DNA of 64,000 nt, from positions 1,138,001-1,202,000 of the forward strand of contig CP143946.1 in NCBI GenBank assembly GCA_036419695.1, written 5' to 3'. Below the pieces are notes generated by a model. It saw nothing but the letters and a program-made list of their open reading frames with translations. It was not told where the DNA came from and searched no databases. Position numbers and translations under genes: made by a program. This document shows, piece by piece, positions 25,645 through 33,450 of this stretch. Position 1 is the first letter of the stretch. Each line of letters begins with the position of its first letter. The DNA is from [Clostridium] symbiosum. GTDB lineage: Bacteria > Bacillota > Clostridia > Lachnospirales > Lachnospiraceae.

Positions 25645-27608
25645 AAATTACAGAATTGAGATGTACCGCTTGTCAGGGAACGATGATTGTAGACCCTGAA
25701 AACCCCAACTATGCCATATGTGAATACTGTGGAACCAGATATTTGATTGAATGGGATACGGCAGGGGGGAGTGGGGCTGCGGGAGAGGGAAACCCCTCTC
25801 TGAAAAAGATTCCGGAGCCCATTAAGTATCAGCCGGTCAAGATACATGAAAAGAAAAAAACAGGATGGGAACCATACGGCTGGAAACGCGGAGCCGCGAT
25901 CGTCGTGCTGTTTTTTGTGATACTGGGCGTAATGAGAGGTCCTGCCATTTACCGGCGCTATAAGATGGACCATGAAGTGAAAGTAAATAGTGAGCAGCCT
26001 GCGGACGCCGTCAACGGAAGTGTGGCAGGAGTTGGAAAAACAGAGGAAGAGAAAATTAAGCTGGAGGGAATTCTTGCCGCATTTGCGGAGCAGGTATATG
26101 GGCAGCCCGCGGAATTAATCACCGATGAACAGCTGGCAAAGATTCAGTGGCTGGAATTCAGGACCACAGCCGATTTTGAGATGATTGGGTACAGTTTTTA
26201 TAATCCATATACCGGTTCCGGTGACGGAGCCGCCGATGGGGAAATCGTCGTTTCTGAGCCGGAATTGACCTGGGTCAGCTTTCCCAGAGACAACTATATA
26301 GATATGAGTTTATCCAGCCTGCCGAAGTTTACGGGGGTAAAGAAACTGAAAACCAACCGTGGTCTTACATCGGAGGAGATCGCAGGCCTGCATCTTGAAG
26401 GGATCAGCGGATACTTTGACAGTCTGGACGGTGTGGCAGAATTGATTGGCGATACGGATTCCATGAGGGAAATCGGCATGTCCGGAGACAAGGTAAGCAT
26501 TAACGGAGCCGAAAAGTTTCCGAACCTGGAGATCCTGAGCCTGAACTGCGATCAGATAGAGGAGCCGAAAAAGCTGGTCGCTGTCAAAACACTGAAATCC
26601 CTTTCGGTCGATCTGTATGACGAGGGGATGGATTTTTCCGTTTTCGGCATGATGCCATGGCTGGAGCGGGTGACGATCAGTTCAAAGAAATTAAAAGATT
26701 TCAGCTTTGTGTCGGGGCTGGAGGGACTAAAGGAACTGAACTTAAGCTATGGAACATTCCTGAATCTGGATCCGCTTAAAAATTGTACGGGGCTGGAGAG
26801 CCTGACCGTAGAGCGCTGCGACGAGCTGAAAGATATGTCTGCGATATCCGGATTGACAAATCTTAAAAAATTGAAGCTGGAGCTGCCATACGGCTGCCCG
26901 GAGCCGGATCTGAGCGCTCTTTCTGCCATGGAGGAGCTGTATCTGGACAGCTTTGAGAATACCGCTTTTCTGCGGAATATGCCGGAGCTTAAGACAATGA
27001 CGCTGGATGGATGCAGGGTAAATAATCCGTCGGATTTTGAGGGCCTGGGGAAACTAACCACCTTAAACTGCACCTCCTTTGGCCAGATGGAACGGGACTA
27101 CCGTTTTATTACAAGACTTCCTGCGCTTGAGAGCCTGAACCTGAGCGGAACAAAGACTTACGAGGATATTTCCGGCATTTTCAACATGCCGACGCTGAAG
27201 TCTTTAAACATCAGCGGTATGGATTGTGAGATCAATTTTGATAAAATCCAGGATAATACAAGCCTCGAACAACTGAAAATCGATCATATCAAACTGTATA
27301 AAAATGTATCGGTCAGAGGAGGGGGCGGAATCTACTCTGTAAACTGGGATGATGTGAATCTCACGGATCATCTGTCTTTTCTGGGGAAATTCAAAGGATT
27401 GAATGCACTCAGCATTAAAGAAAATGAATTGACGGATCTGGAATTTGCGTCATCGTTGGAGGCGCTTAAATCGATCAATTTCTCGGATAATTACGTGACG
27501 GATATATCGCCGCTCTCCGGTCTGAAAGGGCTTCGGGAAGTAATCTGCACAGAGAACCCAGTCTCAAACTTTGAAGTGTTGAGTGATTCTGTGACGGTGA
27601 TCCAATAG
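25641..27608 (+). CDS. zinc-ribbon, single-helix, leucine-rich-repeat protein
   Basis: A 655-residue protein from GTG 25641 (AGGAG upstream; GTGA overlap with the preceding gene). Residues ~6-36 hold CTACQGT...CEYCGT, a zinc ribbon at the cytoplasmic N-terminus. One membrane helix follows (about 85-105, AAIVVLFFVILGVMRGP). From about residue 220 to the end come many ~22-residue leucine-rich repeats of the 'LxSLxLxxxxxxDISxLSxLxxL' kind (for example LKELNLSYGTFLNLDPLKN and 'LKSINFSDNYVTDISPLSG'). The topology implies LRRs outside and the ribbon inside. A receptor, adhesin or surface-sensing role is possible; none is shown. Confidence 0.8.
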   Translation: MKITELRCTACQGTMIVDPENPNYAICEYCGTRYLIEWDTAGGSGAAGEGNPSLKKIPEPIKYQPVKIHEKKKTGWEPYGWKRGAAIVVLFFVILGVMRGPAIYRRYKMDHEVKVNSEQPADAVNGSVAGVGKTEEEKIKLEGILAAFAEQVYGQPAELITDEQLAKIQWLEFRTTADFEMIGYSFYNPYTGSGDGAADGEIVVSEPELTWVSFPRDNYIDMSLSSLPKFTGVKKLKTNRGLTSEEIAGLHLEGISGYFDSLDGVAELIGDTDSMREIGMSGDKVSINGAEKFPNLEILSLNCDQIEEPKKLVAVKTLKSLSVDLYDEGMDFSVFGMMPWLERVTISSKKLKDFSFVSGLEGLKELNLSYGTFLNLDPLKNCTGLESLTVERCDELKDMSAISGLTNLKKLKLELPYGCPEPDLSALSAMEELYLDSFENTAFLRNMPELKTMTLDGCRVNNPSDFEGLGKLTTLNCTSFGQMERDYRFITRLPALESLNLSGTKTYEDISGIFNMPTLKSLNISGMDCEINFDKIQDNTSLEQLKIDHIKLYKNVSVRGGGGIYSVNWDDVNLTDHLSFLGKFKGLNALSIKENELTDLEFASSLEALKSINFSDNYVTDISPLSGLKGLREVICTENPVSNFEVLSDSVTVIQ

Positions 27609-27657
27609 CGGGCGGTAAGTTGTTTTCCATCTTCAGGGCGAATGAAAGGGACAGTGG

Positions 27658-27804
27658 ATGAGTTTAAAGCAATGTGAAAAAGAAATGAGGACCAATAATA
27701 CGGAAAAATTATTAAATTATGCTAAGAATAAACTGCATGTCGTGATCGTAACGATACCTCTCGTTGGCGCTTTTGTCCATAACAGGAAATTACTTCTATC
27801 ATAG
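27658..27804 (+). CDS. doubtful 48-residue ORF
   Basis: ATG 27658 to TAG 27802-27804 gives MSLKQCEKEMRTNNTEKLLN, then a stretch with a possible short membrane segment VVIVTIPLVGAFV. The ribosome site (AAAGGG) is weak and there is no family match. It is listed because it fills the space up to the terminator; it may be chance. Confidence 0.2.
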   Translation: MSLKQCEKEMRTNNTEKLLNYAKNKLHVVIVTIPLVGAFVHNRKLLLS

Positions 27805-27805
27805 A

Positions 27806-27866
27806 AAAAGCCCGTCGGACTCTTTCCTGGCTGCTCTTATTGCAGGAAAGAGTCCGACGGGCTTTT
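27806..27866. terminator. very strong bidirectional terminator
   Basis: A perfect 24-bp stem: 27806-27829 with 27843-27866, 13-nt loop, A4/T4 at the ends. It separates the convergent LRR gene and reductase gene. Confidence 0.9.
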
Positions 27867-27932
27867 GAAAGGCAAAGACAGGGGGCTGCGTTGCTCTCAG
27901 TATACGTTACAGCTAATTGCGAAATTATAAGT

Positions 27933-28931
27933 TTACTTCTGCATTGCCTTTTCCGCCCAGGAGGAGTCCTTAAAGATTGCTCTCCCTACTCCAATCAAAT
28001 CTGCTTTATTCTGCTCCAATAAACGCTCGGCGGCTTCTCTGTCCACAATCCCACCTGTCAGTATCACGGGAATGGAGACGGATTTTTTTATGGCTTCGGT
28101 CAGCTCACTGAAATAGCCCTGTTCCTTCGATCCGGGACGCACGTATCCGCAGAAACCGCCGGAGATATCCAGCAAATCAATGCCGGCCTTTTCAAATTCG
28201 ATTGCGGCAGATACGCTGTCTTCTATTGTGGTTCCGCCCTCCATATAATCACACGCGCCGAGACGCAGCGCAAGGGGGTAAGCGGTTCCAACCACACGGC
28301 GGACGGCCTCGATGACTTCAAGATGGAACCGGATTCTTCCGTGGAGTGAAGAAGCGCCGTAGGAATCCGTGCGGCAGTTGGTGAGAGGAGAGAAAAACTG
28401 GTTCAGAAGATACCCGTGGGCCGAGTGGATTTCCACACCGTCAAACCCGGCCTCCTTCGCCCTGCCGGCGGCGCGGGCAAAGTCATCGGTGACTCTCCTT
28501 ATGTCTGTGGCGGTCATCTCCCGGGGCAGCGGAGATCCGGCCGCAGCCCTGGGCATAAGAACAGCCCCGGCGCTTATGGCCTCACATCCGGTAATCTCTC
28601 TTTTCGCGGCTCCTCCCGCATGATTAATTTGAGCCATCACTTTCGTATCATTCCGGTGAATCACGGACACCAGTTCCTTTAAACCGGGAATATCGCCGTC
28701 ATCGGATATGGAAAGCTGTCCACTGCCGGCTTTTCCCTCCGGACTTACAAAGCTGTGCTCTGTGATAATCAGGCCGATATGTCCGCCGTGCGACTTTTCC
28801 TCATAATATTCACACAGCTCCCGGGTAACTTTCCCATCATCTCCCGATTTAGCCGTTGCCATCGGAGGCATAACGAGCCGGTTGGGCAGTGTCAGATTTG
28901 CAATTTGAAGCGGGAAATTAAAAAGGGTCAT
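27933..28931 (-). CDS. NADH:flavin oxidoreductase, Old Yellow Enzyme family
   Basis: A 332-residue single-domain TIM-barrel flavoprotein. FMN and substrate motifs of the family are visible: PNRLVMPPMAT (about 16-26), MAQINHAGG with the His-Asn area (about 101-109), the catalytic-region 'GFDGVEIHSAHGYLLNQFFSP' (about 165-185), and the phosphate-binding 'ILTGGI' and 'LIGVGRAIFKD' near the end. Such enzymes reduce activated C=C bonds of enones or enoates with NAD(P)H. It lacks the C-terminal FeS/FAD domains of 2,4-dienoyl-CoA reductase. It is transcribed alone; a LysR gene lies upstream on the same strand. Confidence 0.88.
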   Translation of the reverse strand: MTLFNFPLQIANLTLPNRLVMPPMATAKSGDDGKVTRELCEYYEEKSHGGHIGLIITEHSFVSPEGKAGSGQLSISDDGDIPGLKELVSVIHRNDTKVMAQINHAGGAAKREITGCEAISAGAVLMPRAAAGSPLPREMTATDIRRVTDDFARAAGRAKEAGFDGVEIHSAHGYLLNQFFSPLTNCRTDSYGASSLHGRIRFHLEVIEAVRRVVGTAYPLALRLGACDYMEGGTTIEDSVSAAIEFEKAGIDLLDISGGFCGYVRPGSKEQGYFSELTEAIKKSVSIPVILTGGIVDREAAERLLEQNKADLIGVGRAIFKDSSWAEKAMQK

Positions 28932-29084
28932 TTAAATACCTCCTTGAAACAATGAATTAAATAATGTTTTGAAATATTAAATAGTACCTGCATTTCTCTT
29001 ATTCTAACACGTCATCAAAAAAATAGTAAGAATATGGTCAAAAGAAAGACGCCGGCTTCAGGATGCTGGACGAGTGGGAGCCGT

Positions 29085-29975
29085 TTATTTTTCCCCCTCC
29101 ACACATCTCAGAAAATGCTGCCCCGCCGCCGACAATTTCCGATCCTTCCTGTAAATCAGTAATACCTGGCTGGTAACATCGGGCGTGACCGCGGCAACCG
29201 TAAACGCATTTTCCGGCAGATTAAAACTCATAATCTGTTTTTCCATCAGCAGTGCAATGCCCATCTCTTTTCTGACCAGATCAATGATATTTTCAATCCG
29301 GTGGCTTGAGAATACTACGTTGGGGGTAAAACCGGCCTGTTCACAGGCGCGGATGCACAGCTCATAGAGAAAGGTTTTCTCCTTGATGAAAAGCAGCGGC
29401 TCGTTACGGAGCAGATCCAGTGAAAGCGGCGTCTGCCGTGATGCAGAGAGCGGGTGGGAGGAGGGCAGCAGTGCAATCAGCCGGTCCCTTGAATAGGGAA
29501 TCCGGATAAAGTTGTCATTCAGTTCCGGAGATTCCCGTGTAAAGGCCAGTTCGCATGTTCCCTCGTCCAGGAGCGGTATCAGTTCGGAGGCCTCCGCTTC
29601 CAGCACATGCAGGGAAATATTTCTGTTTTCCTGATTGAAACGGGCGATGACATCCGTGATCCGGTACTGGGCCATGACGGGGAGGGAACCAATTGTGAGC
29701 GAGGAGGAGAGGTTTCCAAGATGGTTGTTGAGTGCGGTTGTATATTCATACTGGGTGTCCAGGATTCGACGCGCATAGGGGAGAAAGAGTGTTCCGGCTT
29801 CATTGAGTTTTACACTTCTGCTGGTCCGCGTAAAGAGCGGTGTCCCAAGCTCCGTTTCTACCTGTTTTAAGTGTTTGGAAATCGTGCTCTGCGTCGTAAA
29901 CAGGCGCTCGGCCGCCTCATTAAAATTCCTGGTTTCGGCTAGGACTACAAATTCACGGATATATTCGATATTCAA
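29085..29975 (-). CDS. LysR-family regulator of the UbiD operon
   Basis: A 296-residue LysR protein: winged helix MNIEYIREFVVLAETRNFNE, then LFTTQSTISKHLKQVETELGTPLFTRTSRSV, then an effector-binding domain. It is transcribed divergently from the UbiD/UbiX operon across 230 bp that contain a perfect 8-bp inverted repeat placed ~60 bp upstream of the operon start. That is the normal position for a LysR recognition site. The likely inducer is the aromatic or unsaturated acid decarboxylated by the operon (inference). Confidence 0.88.
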   Translation of the reverse strand: MNIEYIREFVVLAETRNFNEAAERLFTTQSTISKHLKQVETELGTPLFTRTSRSVKLNEAGTLFLPYARRILDTQYEYTTALNNHLGNLSSSLTIGSLPVMAQYRITDVIARFNQENRNISLHVLEAEASELIPLLDEGTCELAFTRESPELNDNFIRIPYSRDRLIALLPSSHPLSASRQTPLSLDLLRNEPLLFIKEKTFLYELCIRACEQAGFTPNVVFSSHRIENIIDLVRKEMGIALLMEKQIMSFNLPENAFTVAAVTPDVTSQVLLIYRKDRKLSAAGQHFLRCVEGEK

Positions 29976-30045
29976 ATCAATTCCCCCTTATCAATGAAAC
30001 GGAACCCTCTATTTTCTATGTCCCCCTAACTGGCTGTAGACATAT

Positions 30046-30068
30046 ATCAATTCGATTATGGAATTGAT
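30046..30068. promoter_or_regulatory. probable LysR operator of the UbiD operon
   Basis: ATCAATTC (30046-30053), 7-nt spacer, GAATTGAT (30061-30068): a perfect inverted repeat centred about 63 bp before the predicted transcription start of the UbiD operon. Confidence 0.65.
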
Positions 30069-30084
30069 CATACTGGAATCAGAA

Positions 30085-30113
30085 TTGCTTGTCAATCCCT
30101 TCCAAAATATAAT
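30085..30113 (+). promoter_or_regulatory. promoter of the UbiD operon
   Basis: TTGCTT 30085-30090, 17-nt spacer, TATAAT 30108-30113. Confidence 0.68.
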
Positions 30114-30205
30114 AGAGACAGCGGTTATATAAAAAGTTACGGTTCACCGCTCACTGTAAAAATAGGATTAAGAATAAGCAGTTTCATGTAAAGGAGAGAA
30201 TCAAG

Positions 30206-31684
30206 ATGGACAATCGGACAGAGATCCTGGATTTGAGGACAGCGCTCCAGGTTTTGAAGGAGACACCGGGACAGTTGGTGGAAACGGATGTGGAAGCGGA
30301 TCCGATGGCGGAATTATCGGGTGTGTACCGCCATATTGGAGCCGGGGGAACGGTGCAAAGGCCGACGAGGGTGAATGGGCCGGCGATGATATTTAACAAG
30401 GTTAAGGGTTTTGACGATGCCAGGGTTGCAATCGGCATCCTCGGCAGCAGGAAAAGGGTGGGGACGCTTCTGGGATGTGAGCCGGAAAATCTTCCGAAAC
30501 TTTTATGCGAGTGTGTGTGCCGTCCGATTCAGCCGGTCACGGTGGAGGAGGCGCCCTGCCAGGAGGTAGTGCATCTGGCCTCGGAACCCGGTTTTGATTT
30601 GAACCGGTTAGTTCCGGCGCCGACCAACACACCGGTGGATGCCGGACCTTATATTACCCTCGGAATGTGTTATGCCAGCCATCCCGATACCGGGGTTGGG
30701 GACGTGACGATCCACAGGCTCTGTATTCAGGGAAAAGACGAGCTTTCCATTTTCTTTACTCCGGGGGCAAGGCACATCGGGGCGATGGCCGAGCGGGCGG
30801 AGGAGCTGGGGCAGACGCTGCCGATTTCCGTCAGCATCGGCGTGGATCCGGCGATTGAGATTACCTCGTGCTTTGAGCCGCCGACAACGCCGCTCGGTTA
30901 CAATGAGCTCTCCATCGCAGGCGCGCTTCGGGAGTCTGCGGTAAAGATGTGCAGGTGTAAAACCGTTTCCGAGCTGGCAATCGCAAATGCGGAATATGTA
31001 ATTGAAGGGGAGGTTCTGCCAAACCGCCGTGTTCAGGAGGATCAGAACAGCCATACGGGTTATGCCATGCCGGAATTCCCGGGTTATACCGGAGGGGCCA
31101 GCGACCAGTGCTGGATGATCAAGGTGAAGGCTGTGACACATCGGAAACATCCGGTTATGCAGACGTGTATCGGCCCGAGCATGGAGCATGTAAATATGGC
31201 GGGAATCTGCACGGAGGCCAGTATTTACGACCTGGTGGAACGGGCAATGCCCGGCCGTCTTCAGAATGTGTACTGCCATCCGTCGGGAGGCGGTAAATAT
31301 ATGGCTGTCATGCAGATTAAAAAGAGCATGGCCAGTGATGAAGGGCGTCAGAGGCAGGCGGCTATCCTGGCCTTCAGCGCTTTTTCCGAACTGAAACACG
31401 TGATTCTGGTGGACGAGGACGTAGATATTTTCGATTCCGACGATGTAATGTGGGCGATGAATACGAGATACCAGGGAGATGTGGATACCATTTTCCTGCC
31501 GGGCGTACGCTGTCATCCGCTGGATCCAAGCGCCCAGCCGTATTACAGCCCGTCGATTTCAGACAGGGGCATATCCTGCAAGGTTATTTTCGACTGCACC
31601 GTGCCCTTCCATTTAAAAGAACATTTTGTGCGGTCACAGTTTATGGAGGTGGATCCTGACAAATGGGTAAAACTAGATTCGTAA
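30206..31684 (+). CDS. UbiD-family prenylated-FMN decarboxylase
   Basis: A 492-residue protein of normal UbiD length with family landmarks: 'VYRHIGAGGTVQRPTRVNGPAMIFNKVKG' near the N-terminus, 'HLASEPGFDLNRLVPAPTNTPVDAGPYITLGM' in the cofactor-binding region, the acidic active-site region 'VQEDQNSHTGYAMPEFPGYTG', and C-terminal 'HVILVDEDVDIFDSDDVMWAMNTRY'. It decarboxylates (or carboxylates) an aromatic or alpha,beta-unsaturated acid using prenylated FMN made by the partner UbiX. AAAGGAGAG precedes the start. It overlaps UbiX by 22 nt. The substrate cannot be told. Confidence 0.92.
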   Translation: MDNRTEILDLRTALQVLKETPGQLVETDVEADPMAELSGVYRHIGAGGTVQRPTRVNGPAMIFNKVKGFDDARVAIGILGSRKRVGTLLGCEPENLPKLLCECVCRPIQPVTVEEAPCQEVVHLASEPGFDLNRLVPAPTNTPVDAGPYITLGMCYASHPDTGVGDVTIHRLCIQGKDELSIFFTPGARHIGAMAERAEELGQTLPISVSIGVDPAIEITSCFEPPTTPLGYNELSIAGALRESAVKMCRCKTVSELAIANAEYVIEGEVLPNRRVQEDQNSHTGYAMPEFPGYTGGASDQCWMIKVKAVTHRKHPVMQTCIGPSMEHVNMAGICTEASIYDLVERAMPGRLQNVYCHPSGGGKYMAVMQIKKSMASDEGRQRQAAILAFSAFSELKHVILVDEDVDIFDSDDVMWAMNTRYQGDVDTIFLPGVRCHPLDPSAQPYYSPSISDRGISCKVIFDCTVPFHLKEHFVRSQFMEVDPDKWVKLDS

Positions 31685-32277
31685 TAGGCATCAGCGGAGC
31701 CTCCGGCGTTCCGATTGCCGTGGAAGTACTGCGACAACTTCATCGGCCGGAGATTGAGACGCACCTCGTTTATACAAGAGGCGCTGAGATAACACTGGGG
31801 CAGGAGACAAGTCTTTCCCGGGAGGAACTGAATGCTATGGCCGATGTGGTTTATGATAACAGTAATATCGGAGCAGCCATAGCCAGCGGGACATTCCGTA
31901 CCGCCGGAATGATTGTAGTGCCGTGCAGTATGAAAACAGTGGCGGGAATTGTCAGCGGATACAGCGATAATCTTCTCCTGAGGGCGGCCGACGTAACCAT
32001 AAAAGAGGGGAGAAAACTGGTGCTGGTGGCGCGGGAAACTCCTCTCAGCACCATCCATTTGAGGAATCTGTATGAGCTCAGCCGGATGGGAGCTGTGATA
32101 ATTCCACCGGTGCTCAGTTACTATAACCATCCTGATTCGGTGGAGGCCTGCACGGCGCATATTGCGGGAAAGGTGCTGGATCAGTTTGGAATTGAGGCGG
32201 AGCATTTCTGCCGTTGGGGAGAAGAGGACAGATTGGACGAAGAATGCAGATTAGGCGGAGAGGGTGTCGGATTATGA
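31663..32277 (+). CDS. UbiX-family flavin prenyltransferase
   Basis: A 204-residue protein with UbiX motifs: FVIGISGASGVPIAVEVL (6-23), 'VVPCSMKTVAGIVSGYSDNLLLRAADVTIKEGRKLVLVARETPLS' (about 86-130) and 'GAVIIPPVLSYYNHP'. It joins dimethylallyl phosphate to FMN and so makes the prFMN cofactor for the UbiD enzyme encoded just upstream. GGAGGTGG ribosome site inside the end of the ubiD gene. ATGA overlap with the next gene. A third-position partner of this pair in many Firmicutes is an LpdD-like protein, found here. Confidence 0.93.
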   Translation: MGKTRFVIGISGASGVPIAVEVLRQLHRPEIETHLVYTRGAEITLGQETSLSREELNAMADVVYDNSNIGAAIASGTFRTAGMIVVPCSMKTVAGIVSGYSDNLLLRAADVTIKEGRKLVLVARETPLSTIHLRNLYELSRMGAVIIPPVLSYYNHPDSVEACTAHIAGKVLDQFGIEAEHFCRWGEEDRLDEECRLGGEGVGL

Positions 32278-32630
32278 AAAGAGTTACATACAGACAGACG
32301 GTTCTCAATTATCCGGTCACTGCAGAAATTTCGGTGCTGAACCAGGGCATACATATTCTCCTTGTGGGCGGAATGAAAACCCATATCGGCGCCGTCAGCA
32401 TCTGCAGTGCCGACGGCCTTCAAACCATGGAGGAGAAAGGTCACAGAGAAAGCGCGGTCAGCGCCCGGTGGGCCAGGGTTCTCTATGAGGCCTGGGGCTG
32501 TCCGGTGACGGTGGCGTGCGGGATTCACTATGATCACATTTCAAAGGAAAAGATACGTCTGATTTTGGATGAGACGGAGGTGATGCTGGAGCAGGTAGGG
32601 AAGTTAACGGAGGTTACTGTTCACAGGTAG
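32274..32630 (+). CDS. LpdD-like prFMN chaperone/partner of UbiD
   Basis: A 118-residue protein starting MKRVTYRQTVLNYPVTAEIS, with the core 'GIHILLVGGMKTHIGAVSIC' (gly-gly then His-Ile-Gly) as in LpdD-like domains of UbiD operons, thought to help load prFMN. ATGA overlap with ubiX supports a three-gene unit. The last codons (VTVHR-stop) lie inside a dispersed palindromic repeat that starts at 32613, so the C-terminus may have been altered by that insertion. Confidence 0.7.
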   Translation: MKRVTYRQTVLNYPVTAEISVLNQGIHILLVGGMKTHIGAVSICSADGLQTMEEKGHRESAVSARWARVLYEAWGCPVTVACGIHYDHISKEKIRLILDETEVMLEQVGKLTEVTVHR

Positions 32631-32702
32631 TATTCCGCGAGGTGTTTTTTGCCGTTTCTGTGCATCGTGCAGCGTGTTACTGGGCACGGAGTGAACAGTA
32701 AC
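32613..32702. repeat. dispersed palindromic intergenic repeat, best copy (90 bp)
   Basis: Bounded by perfect 12-bp inverted repeats: GTTACTGTTCAC 32613-32624 and GTGAACAGTAAC 32691-32702. It contains a second GTTAC...GTAAC hairpin (32676-32702) and an internal block GCCGTTTCTGTGCATCG. Related copies or fragments: 4822-4896, 11829-11858, 57460-57660. It overlaps the end of the LpdD-like gene. Confidence 0.7.
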
Positions 32703-32764
32703 TAACGGGGAGATAAGGCGTACTCTGTCCTGAATGTGCGGGGCAGAGTAATTTTGAATTCATA

Positions 32765-32793
32765 TTGACAAATGGAAAGCAGCGGTATACAAT
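32765..32793 (+). promoter_or_regulatory. promoter of the TetR/MATE operon
   Basis: Consensus TTGACA 32765-32770, 17-nt spacer, TACAAT 32788-32793. Confidence 0.8.
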
Positions 32794-32815
32794 TAAACTA
32801 ACAATGTTAGTTTAA
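32793..32815. promoter_or_regulatory. TetR operator 1
   Basis: TTAAACTAAC, AAT, GTTAGTTTAA: a perfect 23-bp palindrome with 10-bp arms directly after the -10. Binding would block transcription start, giving autorepression. Confidence 0.82.
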
Positions 32816-32830
32816 GGAGAACACCGGGAT

Positions 32831-33418
32831 ATGAAGGGTAAAGGTTTGACAATAGAAATGATCGTTGATACTGCTCTGCAGTTGGTTGAGGAGAAGGGAT
32901 ACGGCAATTTTTCGGTGCGTGAGCTGGCTTTGAGGATGGATGTGAAGGCAGCGTCACTGTACAACCATGTGAACGGAGTTGAAGATATTAACCGTGAGGT
33001 CGGAAAGCTGGCTGCTACCAGGCTCAACGGCAGCCTGGCCCGTGCGGTTGAAGGAAAGACGCGCGACGAGGCCGTTATGGCCCTGGCTTATGCATACCGC
33101 GGATTTGTGAAAGAAAATCAGGAATTATACAAAGCGATTATCGGCATGCCTGTGCTGGATCAGGGAGACGGCACGATCGAAGTCGGCAGGGAAAGCATGC
33201 TGGCAATCAGAAACGTTGTCTGTCAATATCAGATCCAGGATGAGGAAAATGTGCATTTTTCACGCTGTTTCAGGAGCGCCCTGCACGGTTTTGCCCTGCT
33301 TGAAGCGGCAGGATATTTTACGGGTAAAAATATTCATTCTGAGGAAAGCTTCCGTTTCCTGGTGAAAGGCTATGCTGACTGGCTCCATCGTTTGGAGGAG
33401 CAGCAGATCCGGGGATAA
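32831..33418 (+). CDS. TetR/AcrR-family repressor
   Basis: A 195-residue TetR-type protein. The N-terminal HTH is 'MIVDTALQLVEEKGYGNFSVRELALRMDVKAASLYNHVNGVEDI' (about residues 10-55), with the typical helix SLYNHVNG. The rest is a helical ligand-binding domain of the WHG-like kind ('FRSALHGFALLEAAGYF'). AAGGAGA ribosome site. It lies 32 nt upstream of a MATE pump, and a perfect palindrome overlaps its own promoter. It is the likely drug-responsive repressor of the pump and, through operator 2, perhaps of the following CoA-transferase operon. Confidence 0.88.
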   Translation: MKGKGLTIEMIVDTALQLVEEKGYGNFSVRELALRMDVKAASLYNHVNGVEDINREVGKLAATRLNGSLARAVEGKTRDEAVMALAYAYRGFVKENQELYKAIIGMPVLDQGDGTIEVGRESMLAIRNVVCQYQIQDEENVHFSRCFRSALHGFALLEAAGYFTGKNIHSEESFRFLVKGYADWLHRLEEQQIRG

Positions 33419-33450
33419 ATGGGCAGCCGGCAAGAACAGAGGGGGACGTT

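Noticed and set aside
30608..31516. 302-codon minus-strand frame within the ubiD gene
   Set aside because: Shadow of UbiD; no supporting signal.
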